Shown here piece by piece: positions 47,580 to 58,698 of a stretch of DNA of 64,000 nt. The DNA lies in contig OZ017795.1 in assembly GCA_963969395.1 (NCBI GenBank), positions 21,495,063 through 21,559,062 on the forward strand, given 5' to 3'. Each line of letters begins with the position of its first letter. Position 1 is the first letter of the stretch. The notes below the pieces were generated by a model, which saw nothing but the letters and a program-made list of their open reading frames with translations, made no database searches and was not told the origin of the DNA. Source of the stretch: Pseudoscleropodium purum. Lineage: Eukaryota; Streptophyta; Bryopsida; Hypnales; Brachytheciaceae. The position numbers and the translations under genes are program-made.

Positions 47580-49250
47580 TTCAAAGGCTCGTAGAGATAA
47601 TTTTGCTCGTTGTAGTGTGTGTGATAAACTCAAGCAACTTAGGAGTGCTTGCACTCCACATTTAAGGGCACAAAAAGTATGGACTAACAAATTAAAAGTT
47701 CACATTCAAGAATAGAAAGCGCATAGAGAGCTGTACTATACAAATTGTTCTTTCTCTTAGAATTATCCTTAGAAGGTTTTCACCATCATGCAAAACAAAA
47801 TGGATCACTTGAAGACAACTTCTCCACATTTCCCTCATAAGAGCAAGGCAAATGATTCTTTCATGAAGTTGCTGGTCGCTTTTACAGGCATGATTGCTCA
47901 TGGTCATGGAGACGTGCAATATGCACACTATGGCTTGGACATCTTCCCAACAGATTCCAACCACACCATAGGATCCATTGCAAAATCGTTGCGAGATCTT
48001 AAGTTTGAACTGAAGGTTTCTTCACGTCAATTGTTTGATACAGGGGACATGATTCATCCATTGTCGAAAGCCATATTACATGGCTCAAAGATTTGCATGG
48101 ATTTCTTACTATTAGGCGTGAAGAGGTTGTTGAACCTCAAACCCTCCCCCCCCCCCCCCCCCCCCCACTCTATTTCTTCAACTAGACAATGCTGTTGGAG
48201 ACAACAAGAATCATTAGGCTTTTGCATTTTGCTCCCTCCTTGTATACAAAGCCGTTTTTCGTGAGGTATTAGTTAATTTTCTCATTGTTGGGCACACTCA
48301 TGAGGACATTGATGCTCTTTTTGGTCATTAAAGCAACAAGTTGAAGACAAATAACTACCCTACACTTCCAAAGCTGATGAAGTCTTTTATGGATTGTGAA
48401 GCACAACCTATAATCCCTCATTTCATTGAAGAGGTTCCTAACTTCAAGCAATTTGTGGAAGGATACTTGCATACAGGTGATGATTCTCTAATGGATCATT
48501 CTCAAGCTCAACAATTCAAGTTTTACAGGGATTCCAACAAATGGCCCTTGATGCAATACAAAATTCTTTATATGGATGCCGATTGGTTGCCCAAGGAAAG
48601 AGGGGGAATTTGCTTGTGGAAGAAGACAACAAATAGGCGCCCTAAAGTACCAAAGGGTAGTTCCAAACCTTTGGTTCCGCAGCTAATGCAAGGCTTTGAT
48701 GAGGTTTACAAAGGTTTAGATGGGTACATTGTATTATAGGGTGCAATGGCAAATCAAGAATTATTTGGAGATTTTTTAAGGAAGAATGAGATAGTGAAGC
48801 GATATTAGGAAGGTGTAAGAAACGCTTTCAATGAACCTCTAGTGAGGCATGAAGCATTGCAAGATGGATTTTGGCCTCATTCGGTAGTCACCAATGAAAT
48901 CTAGGGTCAAGGCCATGATGATGGTACAATATGTGTGGAGTTTGTAGAAGATGCACCCTTTGTTGGAAAAAAATGTGACCGTCTTGCTTTGTCATTCAAT
49001 GTTTATCGTAATGTATATGCAAGTTACTTTCTTGTGGTACGTCCTGCTAATGGTAACCCTGTCCATTTTGGCTTGCTCGAGCACTTACGAACCTTAATTT
49101 AGATCCAAAGCATGTCAATTCCATTCAGTTGCAATATTGGACTCCCATATCTTTTCAGCACATTGACAAGGACACATATTCAAGGTGGGACACCAAAGTA
49201 CCAAACAAGGAAATTCATGGTGTGAAGACAAGGCCATCTCCACTAGCTAA
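47580..49250 (+). pseudogene. Decayed DUF7869-like gene
   Basis: Successive frames give ARCSVCDKLKQLRSACTPHL, then KMDHLKTTSPHFPHKSKAND and GMIAHGHGDVQYAHYGLDIF, then after a poly-C tract VGHTHEDIDALFGH-like sequence, LPKLMKSFMDCEAQPIIPHF, KFYRDSNKWPLMQYKIL and QDGFWPHSVV. This order matches the DUF7869 family of large plant and protist proteins, whose biochemical role is not established. Stops interrupt nearly every block, and several are TAG where Gln is expected from context. The part downstream of 48739 lies in the same general frame after a stop. It may have been part of a mobile element. Confidence 0.65.
48146..48166 (+). repeat. 21-base poly-C tract
   Basis: An uninterrupted run of 21 C follows ACCCT inside the decayed DUF7869-like gene, where it would encode polyproline. 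The minus strand is a G21 run capable of quadruplex formation. Length error in the assembly is likely at such a run. Confidence 0.9.
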
Positions 49251-49300
49251 ATACACAATGAAAAATTCCACAAAATTTTTTTACACTCAAAAGATGATTT

Positions 49301-49424
49301 TTTGAATGGTCAACCACCTTAATCTCCAATGGTAAATTCCTAGAAATTACTTTGCTTGCAGTAAAATCTCTCTAAAAATTAGAGTGAATTTCCCATTGGA
49401 GATTAAGGTGGTTGACCATTCAAA
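49301..49424. repeat. 39-bp inverted repeat with 46-base loop
   Basis: Arms 49301-49339 and 49386-49424 pair at 38 of 39 positions, starting TTTGAATGGTCAACCACC on the left. The loop is 46 bases. It lies just past the last recognisable part of the DUF7869-like pseudogene and is unrelated to the hairpin family at 35-41 kb. Confidence 0.92.
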
Positions 49425-50286
49425 GAATTTGTTTTGGGATCTCTTCAAAGAAATTGAGGTCCCTTCAACATTTGCTAGTATTTGCAAGTATTGCAATTTG
49501 TTGTAGTAACTTGTATTGAATTTCTGTAAAGTTGTGTTTAAGTTTATTTTTTATTGTACTAATCTTAGAACTTATCCCCCATCGTACCTTGGTGATGCCG
49601 CTTTAGGGGGCCTCAAGTGCATACTTTTTAATAAAATTGTACTAGTAACTTCTCTGTACACTAACTTGTATGAGAAGTCTTTAGTTTATACTAATAATTT
49701 GTAAACTAACATGTGTGTAGCCATTCATTATGTTCTACTAACTTTGATTTGAAGAAACTTGTGTTTTAGCCTTGAGTTTGACCTCTATGGCAAAGCTTTG
49801 ATTTTGTGTAAATAAATCTAGAAAGATTTATACTAAAAATTTAGTATGTTTTTTAAAACCACAATGCTACTTTGATTTCATAGTATTCTTTTTTCTTTAG
49901 TAAAACCAAAACTGCACTTGTGGCAAAAAATATGAAAATTATAGGACTACTTGTTAGTATATTTTTTTCTCAAATTAGTGTAATTTTTGTTGAACAAAAT
50001 ATCATTTTTAGTGTCTTTGTTTTATTTTTTACTTCTAAGAACCATTTAAGAAAACAAAAAAACAAAAAAACTTAATCTTCTAGTACCTTTTTCTAATTCC
50101 TCTCTCATTTTGAATCTCTCTATTAATCTCTTTCCCTTCTTTGACTCCTCTCTTTTCTCTTTTCCTCTCTTCCCTTTCTCTCCTTGTTTGGTTTTCCTTT
50201 CCTTTTGCCTTCAAATCCACCCCTCTTTTGACCTTCATCCCTACTTTCCCTACCTTCCCCTCCTCCCCCCTTTTTCATTCTTTTCC
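49425..50286. other. AT-rich then CT-rich spacer, no gene seen
   Basis: No coding similarity is apparent. Positions 50105-50286 are a strongly pyrimidine-biased stretch (TTTCCCTTCTTT and similar), whose opposite strand gives a spurious Glu/Lys/Arg-rich frame. Confidence 0.5.
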
Positions 50287-51388
50287 CACTAGTAGAAAAA
50301 TACAATGACCAAATCAACAAAACTTAACACAAAAGTGTTGAGTTTTTTTCGTTGATTTGGATATTTTTGAACATAAAAATGTTGATTTTTTAACAAAAAA
50401 TTGGTTAATTTATTTGTTGATTTGGTCACATTTTTTTTTAATAATAATTTTTTGAATTTCTTTTCCACAATTGAATATCCAATCCTAAAATGCCATGTAG
50501 ACACTTTAAAACATCCATGTAGCATTGTCAAGTGGCACCTACCACGTGGATGGCTCCAGATGTCACGTGGCGGGTGCCACATAGCAAATGCCATCACCAA
50601 GGATTGAACCTTGAACCTCATGGATGAGGTTCAAAATTCAATCCATTGCACTACTTGTAATTTCACATGATAACAAGTGGTGTAAAAACTTATCTATGTA
50701 CTTTTTTGAATTTTTTCTCACGGTCACTTTAAGTGAGTAGATTTTGAGAAAAAATTTTACCTCATAAATAGACATTTAAAAAAAATTTTGAATTAAAAAA
50801 AGTTGGAAAATTGAGCTATCTTTCACCTTCAACAATCCATTTGAGATTTTGATCTTTTAATCAAAAGTTATGAACAAAATTTAGAGAAGGTGTTTAAAAA
50901 TGTAAAAAAGAATGTCTATTTCCACCCCTCTGTGAATATTGTTCATAACTTTTGATTGGAAGATCCAAATCTCAAAAAACTTATTGAAGATGAAAGATAG
51001 CTTATTTTCACAACTTTTATTTGTTCAAAGATTTTTGAAAAAAGTTCATGTACAAGACCAAAATCATCCCAAAAGTCTGTTGACTTTAATAGACATCAAA
51101 TTGTGTACTTATTTTATTTTTTAAATTTACATTATATGTTGAAGATTCCCAAAGATTTTTAAAGATTCTTAATGATTTAAAAAAATATATATATTCTAAA
51201 AGATTCCAAAAAAATTAATAAATTTTTGTTGATGTAGTAATTGAACTATTCAAATCAACAAAAAAATGAAACTATATTGTTATTTTAGGCATAGTTAACA
51301 AAATTTTTTAAAAATAGACAATACAATATCCAAATTAATAAGAAACTATTGATGTTTTGTTAATTTGAGCACTATTTTTCTACTAGTA
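50287..51388. mobile_element. Non-autonomous CACTA-type element, ~1.1 kb
   Basis: The left end reads CACTAGTAGAAAAATACAAT. The right end reads CACTATTTTTCTACTAGTA, giving a 15-base inverted match (CTAGTAGAAAAATA core), with a final A where CACTA elements end in G. Subterminal motifs CCAAATCAACAAAA and TTGATTTGG repeat near both ends. There is no transposase. A 3-bp target duplication could not be settled because of the changed last base. Confidence 0.75.
50601..50644. repeat. 44-bp near-perfect palindrome inside the CACTA-type element
   Basis: GGATTGAACCTTGAACCTCAT faces its reverse complement across two bases, with two mismatches, both transitions. The GGTTCAA/GATTGAACC strings resemble a tRNA B-box, but no tRNA fold is present. 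Confidence 0.85.
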
Positions 51389-54300
51389 TCTCCAACCCCT
51401 CCTATGCCTTCTTCTCACAACCCAATATCCCCTCCTCTGTGGCACCTCTACATATGGACGGGACTTTCACCTCCTTGCCTAGCCTCCCTACCCAGGTTCC
51501 TCAATGAGCGAGGCTCTAGGTAGAAGGTTGAACTCAATTAATGAGTGAGTTCTCAACCTACTAAGTGTTCCCCAAAGCTAGGCAAGACTCCGTGTAGAAC
51601 CCCTCTACCAACTCGAGACCTTGCCAATGCAAGTATGCACCAAATGAGAATTTTTTTTTTTTGATTGTAGAATAGAAATTACAAAGATTGCAAACACAAG
51701 AATGTAAGTAATTGGAAGAGAAGGGGGAAAAGACTAGAATAGTATAATATGAAAAGCCTTCTAGTGGCTCAAACTTGCAATGGGACATTTATAAAGAACT
51801 TTGCACCTTTAAATAACCCCCAAACAACTTTTTTTAGCACCAAAAAAGATCTCTTTGAAATTAAATAGGCTTCTCTTGGTAGTTTGCATTGGTAAGGAAG
51901 GGCTTTTTCAAATCCAAGGAGCCCTAATTTAAAAAAATATGTATTAATTAATTTTTTTAATAGTAGTGTAAATTTTCTTCAAATGAACATGAAGAAGGTG
52001 CCTTTAGCAACAAGAAACTGCTCTTCAAATTTGAGAAGCCATCTATTGAATTTAAAAAATAAATATTATTATTATTATTATTTTTTGAATTTTTTGAAAA
52101 TACAAATTTTCTTTTAAAGAAAATAATTTTGAAATTTTGAAATTTCAATTGTAGTTCAAATAACCTCCCAAATTAATGAAAAGAAGGTCCTTAATTCCTA
52201 AATGCCCAAGCCTTTTCAAGTGTGTTTTGACTATGAAAAAAGAGCATAGGCTTACAATTAACTTTAATGAAGCAAATTATATTTTTTCAGAATCTAAGTG
52301 TATAGATGTTTAAAAACTTGCATTTTAGTTTGACAACCAATTTTGAGTGAAAAATTGCATAGGAGTTGTGAGATTATAACAAGAGAAATGTGTATTTTTT
52401 CATTTTAGTATGCTACCCCTCCCCACAATGTTTCAGAAATTTGCACATAAATTTATTTTGGAATTGGAGGTGACATGAACAACTACAAATTGAATTAGCA
52501 CACTAAAATGTACTTTCAAAAAACTTAATTTCACATGAAACCTATCAAATTCACTACACAATCCATTTTGCAATTATTGAAATGCAATTCATTTTTTAAA
52601 GTATAAATCACAAATAACTCCAAATAGACACTTGCAGTTTTAAATTTTCAATGGTGAAAATCATGAAAACACTAAGCTCTTTCCATTGGAACCATTTCCA
52701 AATCAAATGCATAAGTATAAGTTTTTAGATCTCGAATCAAGTGAAATTGATGAAGTTAGGAAAATGAAGTAAAATTAACAAGCTTTATTCTACCACTGAT
52801 GGATATACATAGCTTTAAGGACCTCTCAAAAATCAAGTGTTGATATTTTTCACTGAAAATGAAAGTTTTCAATAATTAACTCTAGAACTACCCCCATTTT
52901 TCTTAAAACAATCATACAAATTTAATTGCCCTTCCTAAATTTAGCCTTAAATTTTAGATTGACTATATATAGTCAATTAGGTAGTTAAGAGTTAAATAAC
53001 TTCTTTATTTTTAATTCAAGGTGCTTGAACATCAATCCTTATCTTAAACAACTAAGTTTTTAATCTTGTTCAATAGACATTCATCATCCAATGCAATGAC
53101 CAATAGATGTATTTCATTCAACAAAGTCAACTACAAAAAATTCATTTAAATCCATTCATCTCCATTCATCCTCTTTAAACTCATTTATATCCATAAATAT
53201 TTATCCTAAATCATTAATGTAGGCATCTTATGGTGAAAAGTTTTAAATTTTTCACAAGATTTTTCAAAAACAATCACTATTCAATGCTCATTGCTTGCTA
53301 CTCAACACTTGTCACTCCTTGCTCATACTTAAGCAACCCTCTCTCCAATTGTTCTTATAGTCGATTGATCGAAGGTATGAGACTTGACCATTAAGGAGTG
53401 CATACATATCACCCTCCAAAGGACATAATCCCTCTACCAAAACTTAGAATAAGAAAAAAGTAAAATTAATTGACATAGAATTAATTGATATGAATCCATA
53501 TTATGAATCAAAATAAAAACATTAAAGCACTTGGACAACACTTTTTAGCCTCAAGAAAAACAAATTAAACAACTAGGGTTGATCATCAAAATACATCATT
53601 GAAAATACAAAAAGACATTGGCAAAGTGTAGGTTTCATTTAATACTTTCTATGATATTTGAGTTCTTGAATGTAAAGATAATAGTCACCTCTCAACATCA
53701 AGACCTATTGTTCAATACTAGACCTAAAACATCAAATTGTCAAAGATCGCATCTATCACGGCCCCTTTCTTTTTTGTGAACCCCATAAATGTCACCTAAG
53801 TCTCAGAATTTCTTTTTTTTTCTTTTTTATTCATTTTTGTAAGTAATTACGGTAAAAAAAGGGCTAATAAAGTGGAATTAGAGAATAGTTAGAAAACCCT
53901 ATGTTTATAGGGTAGTATTCCAAAAAATCTTGAAACTCCATTAAAGTTGTATCTTAATGATTTTAAAGTCTAAATAAATGTTTAAGCATTGATTCAGAAG
54001 GCTATTAATGATTTTAACTTAAAATTGAAGATAGTGTAAATACTAACACTTTAGAAGAATTTGGTCCATAATAGTGTAAGCAACCACATTGGCTAAGAGA
54101 GACAAAACAAAATTTATAGACACTATAAGTGGTAGTCATAGTAAGAAAAAAAGTATTTCATAACAAAAGAACATGTGAAGAGTATAATGGAGAAGCTAGA
54201 CTGCCAGAATTCTTTTGTATGTGATTGATTCCTCTTCAAAGGAATTAAAATATCAAGATTCCCTTACACAAAAAAGATTCCTCCTCAAAAGAATTAAACT

Positions 54301-55340
54301 GCCAACAAAATACATGTACAAAAATAATTTTTGTATGATGGAATCAAATTCCAAAGAAGTAAATTTATTTCTCCTTAAAAAACTACAAGATGAACTTGAA
54401 AACTTGTATAGAGGATTTGGAGTCTTCATAAAAGTTATTTAAAAAGTTTCGTAAATTTTTTAATTACAAAATAGGACTCTATAGGAAGTCAATTAGAATT
54501 ATTAAAAGTAGATAAATTCATATAAATTCATTTGATGATGGTAAAATCCCACTAAAAATTAAATAGTGTATTTAGATCTAAATGAACGCCTAATCAAGTT
54601 TTGCAACATTTTGACAACAACTACTTGAATTGGTTGTATTAACAATTTTTAACAAAACTTTAAAACATTCCATACGTTGACTTTCAAATTACAAACATAC
54701 GAAGGTCAAATTGAGTCATCTTAAACTCTACTTTAACATTTTTGGACCTTCTAAACAACCCTAACCAAACAAAACTAACAAAAAATGCAAATCCCAAAAC
54801 TTAGGTTTTTTACTTTTTATTTGTTAATGGAAAACACTATCTTTTATAAAAAATTTTAATGTAAAAATTGAAGGTTAAAGAGTCCCTAGGTTAATTTGAA
54901 TCTTTTGAATCCAATAGAACAATCCGTTTTTCAATCAAAGTTTTTCTTCAAAAATTAAAAAAGGATTAACAATAGGGTAGAAATAGGCATAATAATAATT
55001 GAATTTGGTAGTTTTAAAATTACATAGGTAAGTGGGGGCCTTAAAAACATATAAAAAAGCCCCCACCGACTCTTTGAATCCCCTTTTTTATTGTATTTCG
55101 TTAACACCTTTCAATAGATAGCTACATAAAATGAAAGTAAATCGACACACAAAAGAAAGAGCTTCAATAAATACAAGACTAGAATCAAACCACACAATAA
55201 ATTTGACAATGTACACACTTAGATGGATAAAATAAAAACATGCCACTAATACCAAGAGACACAATATGCATAAAAACATATGTCATTTTAGGTAGACTCC
55301 AATAAACTAAAGTAAATAAATAAACTAAAGTAAATCACAG
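51389..55340. other. AT-rich spacer, no gene seen
   Basis: I recognise no exon, RNA gene or mobile-element end over this 4-kb stretch. Frames are short and consist of AT-biased residues. Confidence 0.5.
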
Positions 55341-56244
55341 TACTGAAACTACTTACCCTCAATTACAAGCATTCTGGACCAATTTCTAGGGTGCAAGTCA
55401 ACATCCACATTCACGAATGATGCACCATTCACAACCTACATTCAAAACATAAACACACTGTGAATGAAAATTAAAATAAAATGCCAAATAGGATAATACC
55501 GATATTCAACTGGTACAGCTCTTGGACTTAATGTGCTCGATTGTACAACCCAAAAATCACCGTCCAAGTAAAAACAATGATGGACTGCAGAAAGCCGAAT
55601 TTGAGGGTCACCTAAACCAAGGAAGGAGAACCACAACATCAAAGAATGTAAATTTATATTCCCTTCCGAAACATCCCGTTGGAGTTGAAGAAACATACCT
55701 CGTCTACAACATTGTCCACTAACTCGACAGCAATTGCAAAGCACCCAATGTTCAATTAGATTTCCGTTCCATTTAGCCCAATACAACATCCATTTGTGAC
55801 AACAAGAACTCAATCTTGGAAAATTGGATCTCCAATGTGGAAACATATTTATAGAGGAACGGTTCAAGGTAAAAATTCACTCTAGATAATCCTCCCCATC
55901 ATAAAGATTCGCCAGTTGAAGAACATCTCTTCCAAAACATAAAAAAAAGCATGTGGAAGTGGAGTATACCCCCAAGGGCTCATCTGTGACCAGTTGCATT
56001 AGAGTGCAGAAACTTTGGGTGAACCCTAACATAGTCAATCCCACCTAAATGCATAAATAAAAAACGGGTCAGATAACGTCCGATCTCACAGCAGTGAACA
56101 AATACTCCAAACGTCTTGGCAACATGAAATGGACATCTTTGCTTCACTCTCGCCATAGAACGGACACAGGGTGTCTCCTAAGCAGGGGCTAATCAGGTAC
56201 AATTTCAGTCATAGAATGATGAAAATGAAATAATGCTCACGAAC
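55341..56244 (-). other. Exon-like but unassigned DNA downstream of the GCN1 fragment
   Basis: Composition rises to that of the gene-fragment region on the right, and splice-like AG/GT sites occur on the minus strand. A 141-codon minus frame (55442-55867) shows no convincing family match. It could be further captured sequence or GCN1 intron. Confidence 0.3.
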
Positions 56245-56834
56245 CTGTCATAGGGTGCTCTACGGATAGTAGGAATTAGTTCACTCATGTAGGACACCAA
56301 TTGGTGCTTGCCAGCACTTTCCATCACTTCACTTAGCCTCATGCTAAAACCCTGCATAAAATAAAAGTCGTTCGGGAAGACATTGAAACGCACGAGTGTT
56401 GCGACAAATAATCAAGATTAAGAATTGGCAAAGATATCCACCTGTCATGTGCTTGGAACTCGGTCATCGAGACTCTTTGCCAAGATAGGGATTATAGACG
56501 GAAGAACCCTTTCTCCTAGTTTCCGAACAAGCTCACCAAGTGATCATCCAGAAATCTAAGAGAGTACACAAAATCAACATTTTCATTTCACCAAGAACGA
56601 TTGAAAGCAGCAGAAAACATAATGAAGTATCTGAGCCTCTCTTTAAAAAGAAACAATGATATCTTCAACTTCGACTGAGAAATTTTCAAATCTTGTTTTG
56701 GGATATTATACCTGTCGACACTCAGACGAGGCGGAGGCAAGAGAGTCAATTAAAGTCCTCATATAAATTGGCATCATCTCCTTCAACGTTTTCGGTGTAT
56801 TCGCAACGATTGTCTTCCACAGATGAAGCGATGC
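56245..56834 (-). pseudogene. GCN1: GCN1 fragment, three exons with nonsense codons
   Basis: Exon 56712-56834 reads ASLHLWKTIVANTPKTLKEM then LIDSLASASSECRQ. Exon ~56450-56560 reads SLGELVRKLGERVLPSIIPI then LAKSLDDRVPST. Exon 56245-56351 reads MRLSEVMESAGKHQLVSYMS then ELIPTIRRAPYD. These are consecutive exons from the HEAT-repeat (eEF3-like) part of GCN1, the ribosome-associated activator of the eIF2-alpha kinase GCN2. Introns remain, so this is a DNA-level copy. Two TGA codons interrupt the middle exon (before SLGELV and after PST) where Arg is expected. The whole protein is about 2,600 residues; only about 110 are present. Confidence 0.85.
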
Positions 56835-56939
56835 CTACAAACCGCACACACAATGCAGAACGAATCGAACACCATATGAAAGAATGTAAGAGTAATAGCT
56901 TGCAAGAGTGAAACGCAACACCAAGTCTAGTGGTTTACT

Positions 56940-57500
56940 TATCGAACAGCAAGGCTAACATCGGATTACACCATATAGACTGCAGCCAAGACCTCATTCT
57001 GGCGCTCGGCACCTAAACTGTTAACAATGGCTCTACCATGAGCCTTAGTGCTTGCACCCTTGTCATTGATTTTCAAACCCTGATTCCCACTACAGCGTCG
57101 TAGAAAGGCTCCAACTTTCCCAACAAAAACTCTCAAATCAGAACGTGGCAGAGGAAACCAAGAGGCGCTAGATATATATCCTTCCACTACGATTTCCCGA
57201 ACTTCTTGCCAATGTCGACCAGCTCCATGTCTCTCCCTCTATACTTTGACACAGTTATCTGTTTTACGTGGCACTAAATCACTGCCTATCTCTCTCCTCG
57301 CATCGTGAACTCCTCAGTTGAAGCTTCCCACACCGCACTCCTTCGCCCTGAAACTCATCCCTCCTCCTTGCACTGAATTCTAAACCTTGATTCCCACCAC
57401 AGTGTCGTCGAAAGGCTCTAACTTTCCCAACAAAAACTCCCAAATCAAAACACGACAGAGGAAACCAAGAAGTGCACCAGAGTTGCAACACGACGCCAGC
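56940..57500. repeat. Duplicated ~95-bp block about 310 bp apart
   Basis: The stretch near 57075-57170 (CTGATTCCCACTACAGCGTCG and on through CCAACAAAAACTC) recurs near 57387-57480 with about one change in eight bases. On the minus strand both encode a similar SWFPL...VFVGKV...GNQGL string, of unknown origin. Confidence 0.7.
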
Positions 57501-57603
57501 GTGAGGGTAAGCTTCGCATGGTGGTCCGTGACAACTGGACTTGCCAAAGCTGGCCCCCAAGAAACTCCGGAAATATCGTGTGTTCCCCCTTTCCGAACAC
57601 CAG

Positions 57604-57876
57604 GACCTCAATGGAAGTCAGGTACAAAGCAGGTAACATCAAGACCTCGATCAAGATCGGGTATAAGGAGGGTAACACAGGGACCTCAATCAAGGTCGGG
57701 TATGAAGCGGATAGCATCGGGACCTTGATAGAGGTCGGGTATGAAGCGGGTAACATCGGGACGTCAATCGAGGGCAGGTATGAAGCAAGTAACACAGGGA
57801 CGTCAATCGAGGTTTTGGATGAAGTGGGTAACACCGGGATGTCAATCAAGGTCGGGTATGAAGTGGGTAACCTTGA
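57604..57876. repeat. 39-bp minisatellite, seven units
   Basis: Units start at 57604, 57643, 57682, 57721 and so on at a constant 39-bp step. On the plus strand they encode the 13-residue unit TSIKVGYEAGNIG in a frame open from 57518 to 57904. On the minus strand they encode PTSID/VPMLPASY-type units. The array lies between the GCN1 and BEACH fragments. The constant open frame on both strands simply reflects the 39-bp period. Confidence 0.88.
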
Positions 57877-58069
57877 TACCCATTCCCGAACTAAAGCCGG
57901 GTAGAAAGTTGCAAAATTGTAGCCTTGATTATGGGAGCACTATACATGAATTAAACACATGTATTAAACCATTGTCCAGCTTTCTAAGCAGCGAATTCTG
58001 TGGTCCAATGATTTTGTGCAAGCAAGATCCAACATACCAGAAAGCAACATGGGTGACTACGGTGTAGAA

Positions 58070-58635
58070 ACATACCTTGTCATTTGCACCGGTGTTTTGT
58101 CTTGGCAGGTGCTGGCTCCAAGCGTGGGTTACATGTGCTTGCTCCTGCAAAGATGGACCCTCCCCTGAAGCATCAGCTGCACCGGATCGCTCTTCAGAAT
58201 TACGAAAACAATCGGTATCCACCTCAGCATTGACGACTTCCGTATCCTTTGCCTTTACGTGAGCATCATCATCTGCAGTGACACAAACATATGGCACCAA
58301 ACTTCAGCAGTTATAAAAGCTTCTAAACCCTGTCCAAATGAAACGAATAAGAAATAAAACAAAAATCAATCTATGTATGAGCATGTCACATCAATACATG
58401 AATTGCAGACTAACCACAAGATAGACTCTCTTCTGTCATTCTTCGCATGCCTTCCAGCAAAAAATGTCTCACTCCACCCATAAGTAGCTCTACAGAATTT
58501 CCTCGTTCATTGACAAGATCCACTGGGGGATCCTTAGAGACACCGGTAACAGGATGCATGAATTCTCTGTTGAAGTGATAATTTTTTCTGAGCTTCAATC
58601 TTCGCCTCACAGGATCTTCCATTTCATCCAACTTC
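58070..58635 (-). pseudogene. Probable BEACH-domain protein fragment, two exons
   Basis: After an AG at about 58636 the frame reads LDEMEDPVRRRLKLRKNYHF, then VDLVNERGNSVELLMGGVRH and FLLEGMRRMTEESLSC to a donor near 58415. The next exon starts after GCAG near 58275 with DDDAHVKAKDTEVVNAEVDT and runs to a donor near 58070. An E-D/G-P-x-R-x-R-x-K-L-x-R-N-Y string is typical of the stretch before the PH-BEACH domain in plant BEACH/LYST-like trafficking proteins. The BEACH domain itself is absent. Assignment is moderate. It follows the RPC2 fragment directly, so splicing could fuse the two. Confidence 0.55.
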
Positions 58636-58698
58636 CAATGAAGAATGACATCATTTGGGAATGGTACGGAAAATGAACAGAATGTGGAAGAAAATGAC

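Noticed and set aside
50123..50320. Lys/Arg/Glu-rich minus-strand frame
   Set aside because: It is the complement of a CT-rich tract, with composition explained by simple sequence.
50560..50660. Possible tRNA gene or SINE from GGTTCAAAATTCAATCC
   Set aside because: No A-box, acceptor stem or cloverleaf could be built; the string is half of a palindrome.
57279..57611. Cysteine-rich minus-strand frames near 57.3-57.6 kb as a further captured gene
   Set aside because: They run through a duplicated block and the minisatellite edge, with no recognisable family.
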